Part shown: positions 29,306-38,591 of the stretch, one piece after another
How the letters are laid out: each line of letters starts with the position of its first letter
Numbering within the stretch: the first letter of the stretch is position 1
Source of the DNA: Candidatus Ribeiella danica
Lineage (GTDB): Bacteria; Chloroflexota; Chloroflexia; Chloroflexales; Roseiflexaceae
Reading direction: 5' to 3'
Length of the DNA stretch: 64,000 nucleotides
NCBI GenBank assembly: GCA_016717335.1
Contig: JADKFS010000018.1
Span: 1-64,000 of the forward strand
Made by a program: the position numbers and the translations under genes
The notes under the pieces: generated by a model
Told to the model about the DNA's origin: nothing
Databases searched by the model: none
The model's input: the letters and a program-made list of their open reading frames with translations, nothing else

Positions 29306-30913
29306 CTACCGCCCCACCGCATCGATCCTCGTGTCGACCCGCGGGTGCGGGATCTCGACCTGCAGCAGCAGCCCGCCGCCGGACTGGTTCTGCACATACA
29401 GGCGGCCTTCCAGCAGCGCCACGCGCTCGCTGATGCCGAGCATGCCGTAGTGCCCCTCGGCCGCCAGCGCCGCCAGGTCGAAGCCGTTGAGCATCCCGCG
29501 GCCGTTGTCGGCGATCGAGATCATCAGCGCGCGCGGCGAGGTGTGGTTGAGCCGGATCTGCACCGCCGTGGCGTGCGCGTGCTTGCGCACGTTGCTGAGG
29601 CCCTCCTGCACGATCCGGAAGATCGACAGCTCGATCGGCTCCGGCAGCCGCCCCAGCCGCGCGTCCAGGTCGAGCGTCGCCACCACCCCGGTGCGCGTCG
29701 ACCAGTCGCGGACATACGACTGGAGCGCGGCGCCGAGCCCCAGGCTGTCGATCGTCGGCGGGCGCAGGTTGCCGCAGATCCGCCGCACGTCGTCCACCAG
29801 CGCGCGGATGCTGGTGCGCACCTCGGCCAGCTCGTCGGCCTGGGCCGACTGCTCGGCCTCGGCCTCGATCTCCTCGAGCTGATAGTTGACGCTCAGCAGA
29901 TCCTGGATCACCTGATCGTGCAGCTCGCGCGCCAGCGCCTTGCGCTCCTGCTCGCGCTCGGTCAGCAGGCGGCGGTGCGCGTCCTGCAGCGCCAGGTTCG
30001 CGCGGTCGAGCGCCGAGACCTGCTCGGCCAGCTGGTCGATCAGCTGGCGGTTCAGCGAGTCCTGCGCGGCCAGGTTCTGCTCCAGCAGCGTCTGGTGGTG
30101 GCCCAGCTTCTCGGACTGCTCGCGCGCGCGGTAGTAGCTGTCGAGCGCCCAGATGATCGGGGTGAGCTGCTGGCGATCGGTGGTGCCGACCAGCGCCGAC
30201 ACGACCTCTTCGCGGCCGGTCGTATCGGTGCGAAAGTCGGCGACGCGCCGGCCCTCGCGCAGCACGACGATCCGGTCGCCCACCGCGAACAGGTGGTCGA
30301 GGTTATTGCTGGCGAAGATCACGGCGGCGCCCTGCTGCTGCCAGCCGCGGATCAGCTCCAGCACCCGCTGCTGGAAGCCGTAGCTCAGCGGCATGGTCGG
30401 CTCGTCGACGACGATCAGGCGGGCCGGGCGCACCAGCGTGCGGGCGATCGCGATCATCTGGCGCTGCTCGCTCGACAGGTTGGCGACCTTTTCGCGCAGC
30501 GAGCCGAAGTGGACGTCCAGCTGATCGAGGATCTGCGCCGCGCGCTGATCCATGCGCCGGCGGCTCGGCACCTTGAGCCAGCTGCCGGCCGAGGGCCAGC
30601 CCAGCTCGTCGCCCAGAAAGATGTTGGCGGTGATATCCAGCCGCTCGGCCAGCTCGGGCTGCTGGTGGATCACGGCGATCCCGGCGGCGCGCGCGTCCAC
30701 CGGCCAGCGCAGCCGCTGCCCGTCGACGTACAGATCGCCCTCGGTCGGCACCTCGACGCCGGCCAGCAGCATCGCCAGCACCGACTTGCCCGAGCCGCTG
30801 CGGCCGGCCAGCCCGACCACCTCGCCGGGCGCGACCTCGAAGCTCACTTGGCGAAGCACCGGCAGCGCGCCGAAGCTCTTGGAGATATTGATGCAGCGGA
30901 GGATTGGTTCCAT
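29306..30913 (-). CDS. Fusion of a sugar-importer ABC ATPase domain with a NarL-family sensor histidine kinase
   Basis: 535 residues, start ATG 30913. Residues 1-245 form one ABC domain of the RbsA/MglA carbohydrate type: Walker A GRSGSGKS (37-44), Q-loop VIHQQPE (81-87), signature LSSEQRQ (146-152), Walker B LIVVDEPT (166-173). The H-loop reads FASNNLDHL, so the switch His is replaced by Asn (203/204). Residues 250-320 are a coiled-coil linker. Residues 320-530 are a HisKA_3 plus HATPase kinase: H-box ARELHDQVIQDLL (His332), N-box VQEGLSNVRKHA (Asn441), ADNGRGM and GHYGMLGISERV. Normal relatives carry a second ABC domain where the kinase sits here. It is the last gene after a permease and a binding lipoprotein, so the kinase should be coupled to a membrane importer. 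A function as sensor rather than pump is inferred. Confidence 0.88.
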   Translation of the reverse strand: MEPILRCINISKSFGALPVLRQVSFEVAPGEVVGLAGRSGSGKSVLAMLLAGVEVPTEGDLYVDGQRLRWPVDARAAGIAVIHQQPELAERLDITANIFLGDELGWPSAGSWLKVPSRRRMDQRAAQILDQLDVHFGSLREKVANLSSEQRQMIAIARTLVRPARLIVVDEPTMPLSYGFQQRVLELIRGWQQQGAAVIFASNNLDHLFAVGDRIVVLREGRRVADFRTDTTGREEVVSALVGTTDRQQLTPIIWALDSYYRAREQSEKLGHHQTLLEQNLAAQDSLNRQLIDQLAEQVSALDRANLALQDAHRRLLTEREQERKALARELHDQVIQDLLSVNYQLEEIEAEAEQSAQADELAEVRTSIRALVDDVRRICGNLRPPTIDSLGLGAALQSYVRDWSTRTGVVATLDLDARLGRLPEPIELSIFRIVQEGLSNVRKHAHATAVQIRLNHTSPRALMISIADNGRGMLNGFDLAALAAEGHYGMLGISERVALLEGRLYVQNQSGGGLLLQVEIPHPRVDTRIDAVGR

Positions 30914-30916
30914 CAC

Positions 30917-30998
30917 AGTTCCTACAGCTATGAGTTCTAAGTTTTGAGTTTTGAGTTTGTCGCGTCGTAACTCACAACTCAAAACTCATAGCTCATAA
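30917..30998. repeat. Period-7 word island between binding protein and ABC-kinase fusion genes
   Basis: GTTTTGA words (30938-30957) face ACTCAAA words (30973-30990) as an inverted pair. It occupies almost the whole 85 bp gap in the operon, up to the fusion gene's start. Confidence 0.75.
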
Positions 30999-32003
30999 CT
31001 ATGGATCGGGCAGCGGCCTGCTAAAGTCGTTGGTCTCCCAAGCGGCGGCCATCGCCTCGACATTCTTGCGGGTCACGATATCGACGCCGGTGTTGATGAA
31101 CGGGGGGAAGCGCTTGCCGGCGACGATGTAATCGTAGACCATCTGGATCGAGTCGTAGCCCCAGTTCCAGTATTTCTGGCCGATCAGCGCGTCGAGGTAG
31201 CCGTCGCGCAGCAGGTTCAGCTCAAGCGGCAGCGTGTCGAACGCGACCGAGCGCAGGCTCTGCTCGCGCGAGGCCTGCTCCCACAGCGGCATCGCGCCGC
31301 GGTCGGCCACCAGCGGCCACATGCCGACGAAGAACCAGCCGCGCAGGTCCGGGTGCGCCTGCATCGTCTCCTCGACGCCCTGCACGCCCAGGTTGATGTC
31401 TTCGTTGCTGGCGACCGTCGCGACGACCTGCATGGCCGGGTAGGTCGCCAGCCGGTCCTTGAAGCCGCTCACGCGCTGGTCCAGGTTGAGCGCGCCCGGC
31501 ACGCCCGTGAGCAGCGCCACCTTGCCGCGCCCGCCGATCGCCTGCGCCAGCAGGTCGGCCGCGGTCTGCCCGGCCTGGTAGTTGTCGATGCTCAGGAAGG
31601 TGAAGCGCCGGCTCTGCGGCGAGTCGGAGTCCCAGGTCATCACCGGGATGCCCACGGCGACCGCCCGATCGATCGGCGCGATGCAGGCGGTCGGGTCGTT
31701 GCACGAGACCGCGATGCCGTCGACGTTGCGGGCGATCAGGTCGTCCATCATCCGGGTCTGCTCGACCGCGTCGGCGGCCACCGGCCCGACCGACAGCACC
31801 TCGACCTCGATCGGCCCCTTGTCGGTCAGCTCCTTGGCCTTCTGAAGCGCGCCGCGCCGCCCCAGGTCGAAGACCGGGTTGCCGAGCGTCTTGTTCACCC
31901 AGGCGATCGTCAGCTTGGTGCGCGCCCGCGGGGCGGCGGGCGCGCCGCAGGCCGAGAGTGCGACGACAACGGCTGCGCCCAGGCACACAAGACGAACGAC
32001 CAA
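30999..32003 (-). CDS. Sugar ABC substrate-binding lipoprotein (RbsB-like)
   Basis: About 334 residues. The frame is open far upstream, but TTG at 32003 gives a clean lipoprotein signal (VRLVCLGAAVVVALSACG); earlier possible starts would translate the word island as an N-terminal extension. The mature domain is Peripla_BP_4: KLTIAWVNKTLGNPVF, RNVDGIAVSCND, GIPVMTWDSDSPQS (typical sugar-binding Asp), KVALLTGVPGALNLDQR and FVGMWPLVADRG. Its partner is the permease encoded upstream, and the ATPase role is held by the ABC-kinase fusion downstream. The protein would therefore deliver the extracellular ligand signal to the fused kinase. The ligand is probably a pentose, hexose or autoinducer-like sugar; not determined. 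Confidence 0.82.
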   Translation of the reverse strand: MVVRLVCLGAAVVVALSACGAPAAPRARTKLTIAWVNKTLGNPVFDLGRRGALQKAKELTDKGPIEVEVLSVGPVAADAVEQTRMMDDLIARNVDGIAVSCNDPTACIAPIDRAVAVGIPVMTWDSDSPQSRRFTFLSIDNYQAGQTAADLLAQAIGGRGKVALLTGVPGALNLDQRVSGFKDRLATYPAMQVVATVASNEDINLGVQGVEETMQAHPDLRGWFFVGMWPLVADRGAMPLWEQASREQSLRSVAFDTLPLELNLLRDGYLDALIGQKYWNWGYDSIQMVYDYIVAGKRFPPFINTGVDIVTRKNVEAMAAAWETNDFSRPLPDP

Positions 32004-32100
32004 GGACCAAGGACCAAGGGCCGAGTGTGCAGCGCCTTGCTTTGTCCTTCGTCGCAGATCTTTCGTCGTTGGTCTTTCGTCTTTCGTCTTTCGTCTCCCC
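31990..32100. repeat. Period-7 word island at the permease/binding-protein junction
   Basis: GACCAAG heptamers (31998-32018 on plus) and CTTTCGT heptamers (32068-32095) fill the gap between the permease stop and the lipoprotein signal. The GACCAAG words overlap the first signal-peptide codons. Confidence 0.75.
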
Positions 32101-32104
32101 ACGT

Positions 32105-33136
32105 CTACACCCGCCTGCGGCGCCAGTAGTCGAGCAGCAGCACGACCAGGATCATCGCGCCGATCGTGATGTACTGCCACTGGTTCTGGTTGGTCAGGCC
32201 AAGCAGCACCACGCCGTTGCGCACGATCTGGATCAGCGCGGCGCCCAGGATAACGCCCGTCACCGTGCCCTCGCCGCCGAACAGGCTGGCGCCGCCGATC
32301 ACCGCCGCGGCGATGATGTCGAGCTCGTAGCCGTTCGCGGCCAGCGGCGCGGCCACGCCCAGGCGCGCGGTCATGATCACGCCGGCGATCGCCGCCAGCA
32401 GGCCGCTGAGCGTGTAGACCCCGATCTTGAGCTTGACCGGCGAGATCCCCGCCACGCGCAGCGCGTGCTCGCTGCGGCCGACGATGTAGATATAGCGGCC
32501 CATCAGGGTCTGGTGGAGCAGCAGGCTGACCAGCACCGCCAGCAGGCCCATCCAGACCACCGGCAGCGGGATCGAGATCGGGCCAAGCCGCAGATCTTCC
32601 TGGCCGAGGTAGCGAAACGCCAGCGGGAGATTGCTCACCGGCGCGCCGCTGGTGAGGCTCAGCACGATGCCGCGCGTGATCCCCATCGTGCCCAGCGTCA
32701 CCATGAACGGCGGCAGGCCGGTCCGCCCGACCAGCAGGCCGTTGACCAGCCCGACCAGCGCGCCGGACAGCCCGCCGAGCGCGAGTGCGGCCGGCAGCGG
32801 GAGGCCGCCCTGCAGCGCCAGCGCGCTGACCATGCCGGACAGCGCCATCACCGAGCCGACCGACAGGTCGATCCCGCCGACAATGATCACCATAGTGGCG
32901 CCAAACGCCGCGATCGCGTACCACGAGAACGCCAGCGCGACGTTCAGCAGGTTGGTGGTGGTGAAGAACGTCGTGGTGCTGAAGCTGAGCGCGATGCCGA
33001 ACAGCAGCAGGAGCAGAAACACCACCAGCTCCTGCCGCTGGATGAGCGAGCCCCAGCCGCGCCGAACCCAGCGCCGCAGACGGCGGATTGCCCCGGATCG
33101 ATCGCTTACAGGCGTGGCGGCGACGGCTTTGTCCAT
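32105..33136 (-). CDS. Sugar ABC transporter permease (RbsC-like)
   Basis: 343 residues, about 9-10 membrane segments, of the BPD_transp_2 family: IIVGGIDLSVGSVMALSG, GLVNGLLVGRTGLPPFMVTLG and the coupling motif region YIVGRSEHALRVAGI, then AAAVIGGASLFGGEGTVTG. The start ATG 33136 follows GGAGGACC. RbsC-type permeases act as homodimers with the ATPase. Here the only ATPase in the operon is the ABC-kinase fusion, so two fused kinases would be brought together on one permease dimer. The upstream gap holds a long hairpin and MITE copy D, which separates this operon from the MmsCAB-type genes. Confidence 0.9.
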   Translation of the reverse strand: MDKAVAATPVSDRSGAIRRLRRWVRRGWGSLIQRQELVVFLLLLLFGIALSFSTTTFFTTTNLLNVALAFSWYAIAAFGATMVIIVGGIDLSVGSVMALSGMVSALALQGGLPLPAALALGGLSGALVGLVNGLLVGRTGLPPFMVTLGTMGITRGIVLSLTSGAPVSNLPLAFRYLGQEDLRLGPISIPLPVVWMGLLAVLVSLLLHQTLMGRYIYIVGRSEHALRVAGISPVKLKIGVYTLSGLLAAIAGVIMTARLGVAAPLAANGYELDIIAAAVIGGASLFGGEGTVTGVILGAALIQIVRNGVVLLGLTNQNQWQYITIGAMILVVLLLDYWRRRRV

Positions 33137-33164
33137 CGTCGCGGTCCTCCATCCTCACTAGTCT

Positions 33165-33211
33165 ACTGGGGAGGTCGGCAGGGGCCTTCAGCCCCTCCCG
33201 ACCTCCCCAGT
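33165..33211. repeat. Long hairpin with small loop
   Basis: Arms ACTGGGGAGGTCGG and CCGACCTCCCCAGT (14 bp perfect), extended by a mismatch and AGGGGC/GCCCCT, with a 5-base loop. It lies 29 bp upstream of the permease start on the minus strand. It could be a transcript stabiliser or terminator; no T tract is visible. Confidence 0.6.
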
Positions 33212-33340
33212 TGGGGGGTTGCAGGTGGCGGCAGCGGCGCCCCTGCCCCCCACCCCGCGAAAAGGTAAAACTGCGAAGATTGCAGTATTCTACACGCTAC
33301 GCTCGACCTTTGCCAGCGGCTGCACAATCAAGGTGCGGCC

Positions 33341-33447
33341 CTATACCAGTGGGCAGTCGGCAGGAGCCGGTCGGCAGTACGACGGATGGCAGCACAACGG
33401 CATCTCGTTCGTGCGTCGTGGCTCAATGCGTTTGCTCACAGCTATAG
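33341..33447. mobile_element. MITE-like element, copy D (107 bp)
   Basis: CTATACCAGTGGGCA at the left and TTGCTCACAGCTATAG at the right, same orientation as copies A and C. It ends 6 bp beyond the stop codon of the MmsB-like gene and divides the two importer operons. Confidence 0.8.
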
Positions 33448-33452
33448 CCAGG

Positions 33453-34673
33453 CTAGCGGCTGGCGCGACGCGTGTACACGTCGAAGATCACCGCCGCCAC
33501 CAGCACGGCGCCGCGCACGATGTACTGGTAGGCGATGCCGGTGCCCATCAGGTTCATGCCGCTGGTCAGCGACGTCATCACCAGCGCGCCGATGATCGAC
33601 CCGGTCACCCGGCCGACCCCGCCCGCCGCCGAGACGCCGCCGACGTAGGCTGCCGCGATCGCGTCCAGCTCGAACAGCGTGCCGGCGGTCGTCGTGGCCG
33701 ACTGCAGTCGTGACGCGAACAGGATGCCCGACAGCGCCGACAGCATGCCCATCGAGCCGAACACCACGTAGATCATGCGCTTGACGCTGATGCCGCTCAG
33801 CTCGGCCGCCTCGGGGTTGCCGCCGACCGCGTAGATGTGCCGGCCGAGCACTGTCTGGGTGGTGATGAAGTGATAGATGCCGACGACCACCAGCATGATC
33901 ACGACCGTCCAGGACAGGCCGTTGTAGTTGGCCAGCACCCAGGTGATTGCGCCCACCAGCACCGAAACGAACACCAGCTTGATCGCGAAGATGTCTGTCG
34001 GCAGGACTTCGAAGTTGTAGGCCATCTTCTTGCGGCGGCCGTTGATCTCGCTGAAGATGAACAACACGATCGCCACAATGCCGAGCAGCAGCGTCAGCTT
34101 GTGCACGCCCGACAGGATGCCGATGTCGGGGATGTCGGGGATGAAGGCGTTGCCGATCGCGTTAAACGCCTTATCCGAGATAATGATCGTGCCGGTGCCC
34201 TCGGTCACCAGCTGGAGCGCGCCGCGATAGATCAGCCAGCCGGCCAGCGAGGCCACGAAGGACGGGATGCCCAGCTTCGCCACCGGGAAGCCCGTGATCA
34301 GCCCAGCCACCGCGCCGAGCACCAGCACCAGCGGCACGACAGCCACGGTGGGCAGGCCCCATTTGGTCAGCGCGATCGCCGCGATCGCGCCCAGGAATCC
34401 GGCCAGGAAGCCGACCGACAGGTCGATATGCCGGATGACGATCACCAGCGTCATACCGACCGCCAGCACGGCGATGTAGCCGGTCTGGTTGAGCAGGTTG
34501 CTCAGGTTGCGCGACGAGATGAAGACACCTTTGGTGATGATGGTGAAGATCGCCATGATCGCGAACAGGGCGATGTACATGCCGTATTCGCGGATGTTCT
34601 GCCGCAGCACGCGCTGCAGGTTCTGGCCAAACGTCCCTGATCGGGGCGCGTTCTGCACGTTCTCGATAGACAT
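33453..34673 (-). CDS. Multiple-sugar ABC permease (MmsB/GguB/XylH-like)
   Basis: 406 residues. The start ATG 34673 has GAGGAGGACGAGG upstream, 11 bp after the stop of the ATPase gene. It is longer than RbsC because of an insertion between helices (residues about 190-245), as in GguB/XylH. Motifs: VIRHIDLSVGFLAGFLGA, GFPVAKLGIPSFVASLAG, GRHIYAVGGNPEAAELSGI (ATPase-coupling loop) and AIAAAYVGGVSAAGGVG. It forms the membrane channel for the ATPase and tandem binding protein encoded just upstream. Candidate substrates in this family are xylose, arabinose, galactose and related sugars. Confidence 0.92.
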   Translation of the reverse strand: MSIENVQNAPRSGTFGQNLQRVLRQNIREYGMYIALFAIMAIFTIITKGVFISSRNLSNLLNQTGYIAVLAVGMTLVIVIRHIDLSVGFLAGFLGAIAAIALTKWGLPTVAVVPLVLVLGAVAGLITGFPVAKLGIPSFVASLAGWLIYRGALQLVTEGTGTIIISDKAFNAIGNAFIPDIPDIGILSGVHKLTLLLGIVAIVLFIFSEINGRRKKMAYNFEVLPTDIFAIKLVFVSVLVGAITWVLANYNGLSWTVVIMLVVVGIYHFITTQTVLGRHIYAVGGNPEAAELSGISVKRMIYVVFGSMGMLSALSGILFASRLQSATTTAGTLFELDAIAAAYVGGVSAAGGVGRVTGSIIGALVMTSLTSGMNLMGTGIAYQYIVRGAVLVAAVIFDVYTRRASR

Positions 34674-34684
34674 CCTCGTCCTCC

Positions 34685-36205
34685 TCAGTTGGTCGCCATG
34701 TGCATGATCTTTTCTTGCGTCGCCTCTTCGATCGGCAGCTCGCCTGCGATCCGGCCGGCGGACACGACGTACACGCGGTCGCTCATGCCCAGGATCTCGG
34801 GCAGCTCGGACGAGATCATGATGATGCTCATGCCCTGCTCGACCAGCCGGTTCATGATCGTGTAGATCTCGTACTTCGCGCCGACGTCGATGCCGCGCGT
34901 GGGCTCGTCCAGGATGAGCACATTGGGCTTGACGAACAGCCATTTGCCCAGGCAGACCTTCTGCTGGTTGCCGCCGCTCAGGTTGCTCACCCGCTGCTCG
35001 ACGCTCGGGGTCTTGATATTGAGCGAGCTCTTGTACTCGGTCGCGACCTTGATCTCGGCATTGGCGTCGATGATGCTGCGCTGCGCGATCGCGCGCAGGT
35101 TCGCCAGGGTGATGTTTTCCTTGACATCCTGGATCAGGATCAGGCCGTTGCCCTTGCGGTCCTCGGTCACATACGCCAGCCCGGCGCGGATCGCGTCCTG
35201 CGGCTGCCGGAAGGTGCGCTTCTGGCCCTTGACGAAGAGGTCGCCCTTGATCTGGAAGCCAACCGGGTTGCCAAACATGCTCAGCGCCAGCTCGGTACGC
35301 CCGGAGCCCATCAGGCCGGCCAGGCCAACGATCTCGCCGCGCCGCACGTTGAAGGCGATATCCCGGAGCACCGTGCGGCCCAGCGCCGGGTTGTACGCGC
35401 TCCAGCCCTTGGTCTCCAGGACAATTTCGCCGAACTGCTTGTTCGCGCGCTGCGGGTAGATGTTGTCGATCGCGCGCCCGACCATGTGCTTGATCAGGAT
35501 GTTCTCGGACACTTCGCCCTTGTGCGCGTCCAGCGTGCAGATCGTCTGGCCGTCGCGCAGCACGGTGACCGAGTCGGCAATCTCAATCACTTCTTTCAGC
35601 TTGTGCGAGATCAGAATGCAGGTCACGCCCTGGTCGCGCAGGCCGCGCAGCAGGTCGAGCAGGTTGGCGCTGTCGTTCTCGTTCAAAGCCGCGGTCGGCT
35701 CGTCCAGGATGAGCAGCTTGATGTCGCGGCTAAGCGCCTTGGCGATCTCGACCAGTTGCTGCTTGCCGACACCGAGGTCCTTAATCTTGGCCGCCGGGTT
35801 GACGTCGAGGCGGACCTTTTTCAGCATCTCGCTCGCGCGCTTGATCGTCTCGTTCCAGTCGACCAGCGCGCCGTTGTGGATCTCGTTGCCGAGGAAGATA
35901 TTCTCGTAGACTGTCAGCTCGGGGATGAGCGCCAGCTCCTGGTAGATGATCGCAATGCCGGCTCGATCGCTGTCGCGGATGCCGTGGAATCGCTGGATCT
36001 CTCCGCCGAACAGGATGTCCCCGCTGTAATCACCATAGGGGTAGACGCCGCTCAACACCTTCATGAGCGTGGATTTACCCGCGCCATTCTCACCGACCAG
36101 GCAGTGAATTTCCCCTTGGGTGACGCGAAAGCTGACATTGTTCAGGGCTTTCACGCCGGGAAATTCCTTGGTGATGTTCTTCATCTCCAGCAGTGGAGTG
36201 TTCAT
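34685..36205 (-). CDS. Multiple-sugar ABC ATPase with two ABC domains (MmsA/GguA-like)
   Basis: 506 residues, the usual length. Domain 1: Walker A VGENGAGKST (38-46), Q-loop IIYQELALIPEL, signature DLGVGKQQLVEIAKAL, Walker B LLILDEPTAAL, H-loop LISHKLKE. Domain 2 has a degenerate Walker A (GLMGSGRTEL), a good signature (NLSGGNQQKVCLGKWL), Walker B VLILDEPTRGIDVG and Ser at the H-loop (ISSELPE), as is normal for this family. It lies between the tandem binding protein (162 bp gap with strong hairpins) and the permease (11 bp gap). Compared with the ABC-kinase fusion in the next operon, this is the complete two-domain version. Confidence 0.94.
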   Translation of the reverse strand: MNTPLLEMKNITKEFPGVKALNNVSFRVTQGEIHCLVGENGAGKSTLMKVLSGVYPYGDYSGDILFGGEIQRFHGIRDSDRAGIAIIYQELALIPELTVYENIFLGNEIHNGALVDWNETIKRASEMLKKVRLDVNPAAKIKDLGVGKQQLVEIAKALSRDIKLLILDEPTAALNENDSANLLDLLRGLRDQGVTCILISHKLKEVIEIADSVTVLRDGQTICTLDAHKGEVSENILIKHMVGRAIDNIYPQRANKQFGEIVLETKGWSAYNPALGRTVLRDIAFNVRRGEIVGLAGLMGSGRTELALSMFGNPVGFQIKGDLFVKGQKRTFRQPQDAIRAGLAYVTEDRKGNGLILIQDVKENITLANLRAIAQRSIIDANAEIKVATEYKSSLNIKTPSVEQRVSNLSGGNQQKVCLGKWLFVKPNVLILDEPTRGIDVGAKYEIYTIMNRLVEQGMSIIMISSELPEILGMSDRVYVVSAGRIAGELPIEEATQEKIMHMATN

Positions 36206-36289
36206 GGCGGTTCTGACTCCTCGAACCTATAACAATGGAACTGGCACCGTTCCCATCCGGTCCTTCCGGCTTGACCCTATGTGTTAAGG

Positions 36290-36360
36290 ATGTGTGGCAG
36301 GGCCGTAGCCCCGCCGCACATCCCGGTGCAGTCTGGGCGGCGCTGCCGCCCAGACTGCAC
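36290..36360 (-). promoter_or_regulatory. Two long hairpins in the binding-protein/ATPase gap
   Basis: A perfect hairpin GTGCAGTCTGGGCGGC (36326-36341), loop GCT, GCCGCCCAGACTGCAC (36345-36360) starts 7 bp from the binding-protein stop. A second stem (GGATGTG.GGC.GGGC paired with its complement, loop GTA) follows at about 36290-36325. Such structures between a binding-protein gene and the rest of an importer operon commonly protect the upstream message and lower expression downstream. Confidence 0.6.
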
Positions 36361-36366
36361 AATGCC

Positions 36367-38591
36367 TTACGGCAGGCCGGTGAAGTCGCTGGCCGGGTAG
36401 TAGCCGGAGTCGACGATGGCGGCCTTCACGTTGTCCTTGGTGACGGTCACGATCGCGGACGGCTTGGCCGGCACGTCGATCTTGCCGTTGTTGTAGGTGG
36501 TGGTCTTCTCGGGCGTCGTGCCCTTGGCGTAGGCGACCGCGGCGGTGATGGCGTCCTGCACCAGCGTGCGGACGTCCTTGAGCACCGTCATCGACTGCTT
36601 GCCGTCGATGATGTACTGCACCGAGGCCTTCTCCGCGTCCTGCCCGGTCACGTAGTACGTCTTGACGTCCTTATCGGTCGCAAAGGTATCGGCGATCGAG
36701 CGCGCCGTGCCGTCGTTGGGCGCCACGATGAAGACCGTGCCCTTGTCCTCCGGCTGGGCGACGTCAGGTTGGCCTCGGCGAGGTTCTTGGCGGTGTTGAA
36801 GTCCCAGTTGGTCGTGACCTGGCCGATGATCTTGGCCATCTCATCGCGCGAGAGCTCGGCCTTGCTTTGCAGGGCGACCGCTTCGCTGGAGTTCTTGATG
36901 ACGAAGGTGCCGTCGGCGATCTTGGGCTGCAGCTTGTTCCAGGCGCCTTCGAAGAACAGGAAGGCGTTGTTGTCGGAGGCCGCGCCGGCATACAGGTACA
37001 GCGGGTTGCCTGTGCCGGTGGTCTTGTCGATCAGGTACTGAGCCTGGGCGGCGCCCACGGCGACGCTGTCGAACGTGACGTAGTAGTCGACCGCGTCGGT
37101 GTCGCGGATCAGGCGGTCATACGAGATCACCTTCACGCCGGCCGCGTGGGCGGCCTCGGCGGCGGCTGCCGCGGCGGTGCCGTCCTGCGGGCAGAGGATG
37201 AGGATCTTGATGCCCTTGGTGAGCAGCGTCTCGACGTTGGCCTTCTCCTTGGCCGAGTCGCCCTGGCTGAACAGGATCTCGACCTGGTAGCCGGCCTTAG
37301 CCAGGGCATCCTTGAAGCGGGTCTCGTCCTGGATCCAGCGGGGCTCATCCTTGGTCGGCAGCACGATGCCGACGGTCAGCTCACCCGCCGCGGGGGCGGC
37401 CGGAGCCGAAGCATCAATGTTAGTGAAATCGGTCGCCGGGTAGTAGCCGGAGTCAACGATGGCGGCCTTCACGTTGTCCTTGGTGACGGTCACGATCGCG
37501 GACGGCTTGGCCGGCACGTCGATCTTGCCGTTGTTGTAGGTGGTGGTCTTCTCAGGGGTCGCGTTCTTGAGGTAGGCGACCGCGGCGGTGATGGCGTCCT
37601 GCACCAGCGTGCGGACGTCCTTGAGCACCGTCATCGACTGCTTGCCGTCGATGATGTACTGCACCGAGGCCTTCTCCGCGTCCTGCCCGGTCACGTAGTA
37701 CGTCTTGACGTCCTTATCGGTCGCAAACGTATCGGCGATCGAGCGCGCCGTGCCGTCGTTGGGCGCCACGATGAAGACCGTGCCCTTGTCCTCCGGCTTG
37801 GCCGACGTCAGGTTGGCCTCGGCCAGCGTCTTGGCGGTGTTGAAGTCCCAGTTGGTCGTGACCTGCCCGATGATCTTGGCCATCTCGTCGCGGGTCAGCT
37901 TGGCCTTGGCCTGCAGCGCCACCGCCTCGCTCGAGTTCTTGATCACGAACGTGCCGTCGGCGATCTTGGGCTGCAGCTTGTTCCAGGCGCCTTCGAAGAA
38001 CAGGAAGGCGTTGTTGTCGGAGGCCGCGCCGGCGTACAGGTACAGGTTGTTGCCGGCGCCGGTGGCCTTGCTGATCAGGTAGTCGCCCCAGGCCTCGCCC
38101 ACGGCGACGCTGTCGAACGTGACGTAGTAGTCGACCGCGTCGGTGTCGCGGATCAGGCGGTCATACGAGATCACCTTCACGCCGGCCGCGTGCGCGGCCT
38201 CGGCGGCTGCCGCCGCGGCGGTGCCGTCCTGCGGGCAGAGGATCAGGACCTTGATGCCCTTGGTGAGCAGCGTCTCGACGTTGGCCTTCTCCTTGGCCGA
38301 GTCGCCCTGGCTGAACAGGATCTCGACCTGGTAGCCGGCCTTGGACAGAGCATCCTTAAAGCGGGTCTCGTCCTGGATCCAGCGGGGCTCATCTTTAGTC
38401 GGCAGCACGATGCCGACGGACAGCTGCGAGCCGGCAGCGGGGACGGCCGTGGCCTGGCCGGCGGCGGGAGCGGCGGTGGCCTGGCCGCCGGTGGGGGCGG
38501 GCGCTGCGCCGCCGCAGGCCGCAAGGAGGCCGACGAGCGTGAGCAGGGCTACAAAAGCCAGGACTGTGCGATGGAATCTTCCGCGATACAT
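36367..38591 (-). pseudogene. Sugar-binding lipoprotein with two near-identical tandem domains (ChvE/MmsC-like), one frameshift
   Basis: The start ATG 38591 gives a lipoprotein signal (VALLTLVGLLAACGG). Domain 1 (about 38490-37430) and domain 2 (about 37385-36367) are both complete Peripla_BP_4 domains, each starting VGIVLPTKDEPRWIQDE and containing LILCPQDGTAAAAAAEAAH and VISYDRLIRDTDAVDYYV. They are about 95 percent identical in protein and are joined by a short Ala/Pro linker. Silent differences between the two DNA copies argue against an assembly duplication. In domain 2 one C is missing near 36761 (GGCTGGGCGACG against GGCTTGGCCGACG in copy 1), which shifts the frame 130 codons before the natural end; this may be a sequencing error. 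Without it the protein would be 741 residues. Confidence 0.75.

Noticed and set aside
30999..33158. A single 719-codon frame covering both the binding protein and the antisense-like frame of the permease.
   Set aside because: The upstream part is a shifted frame of the RbsC-like permease gene. The lipoprotein signal at 32003 marks the real start.
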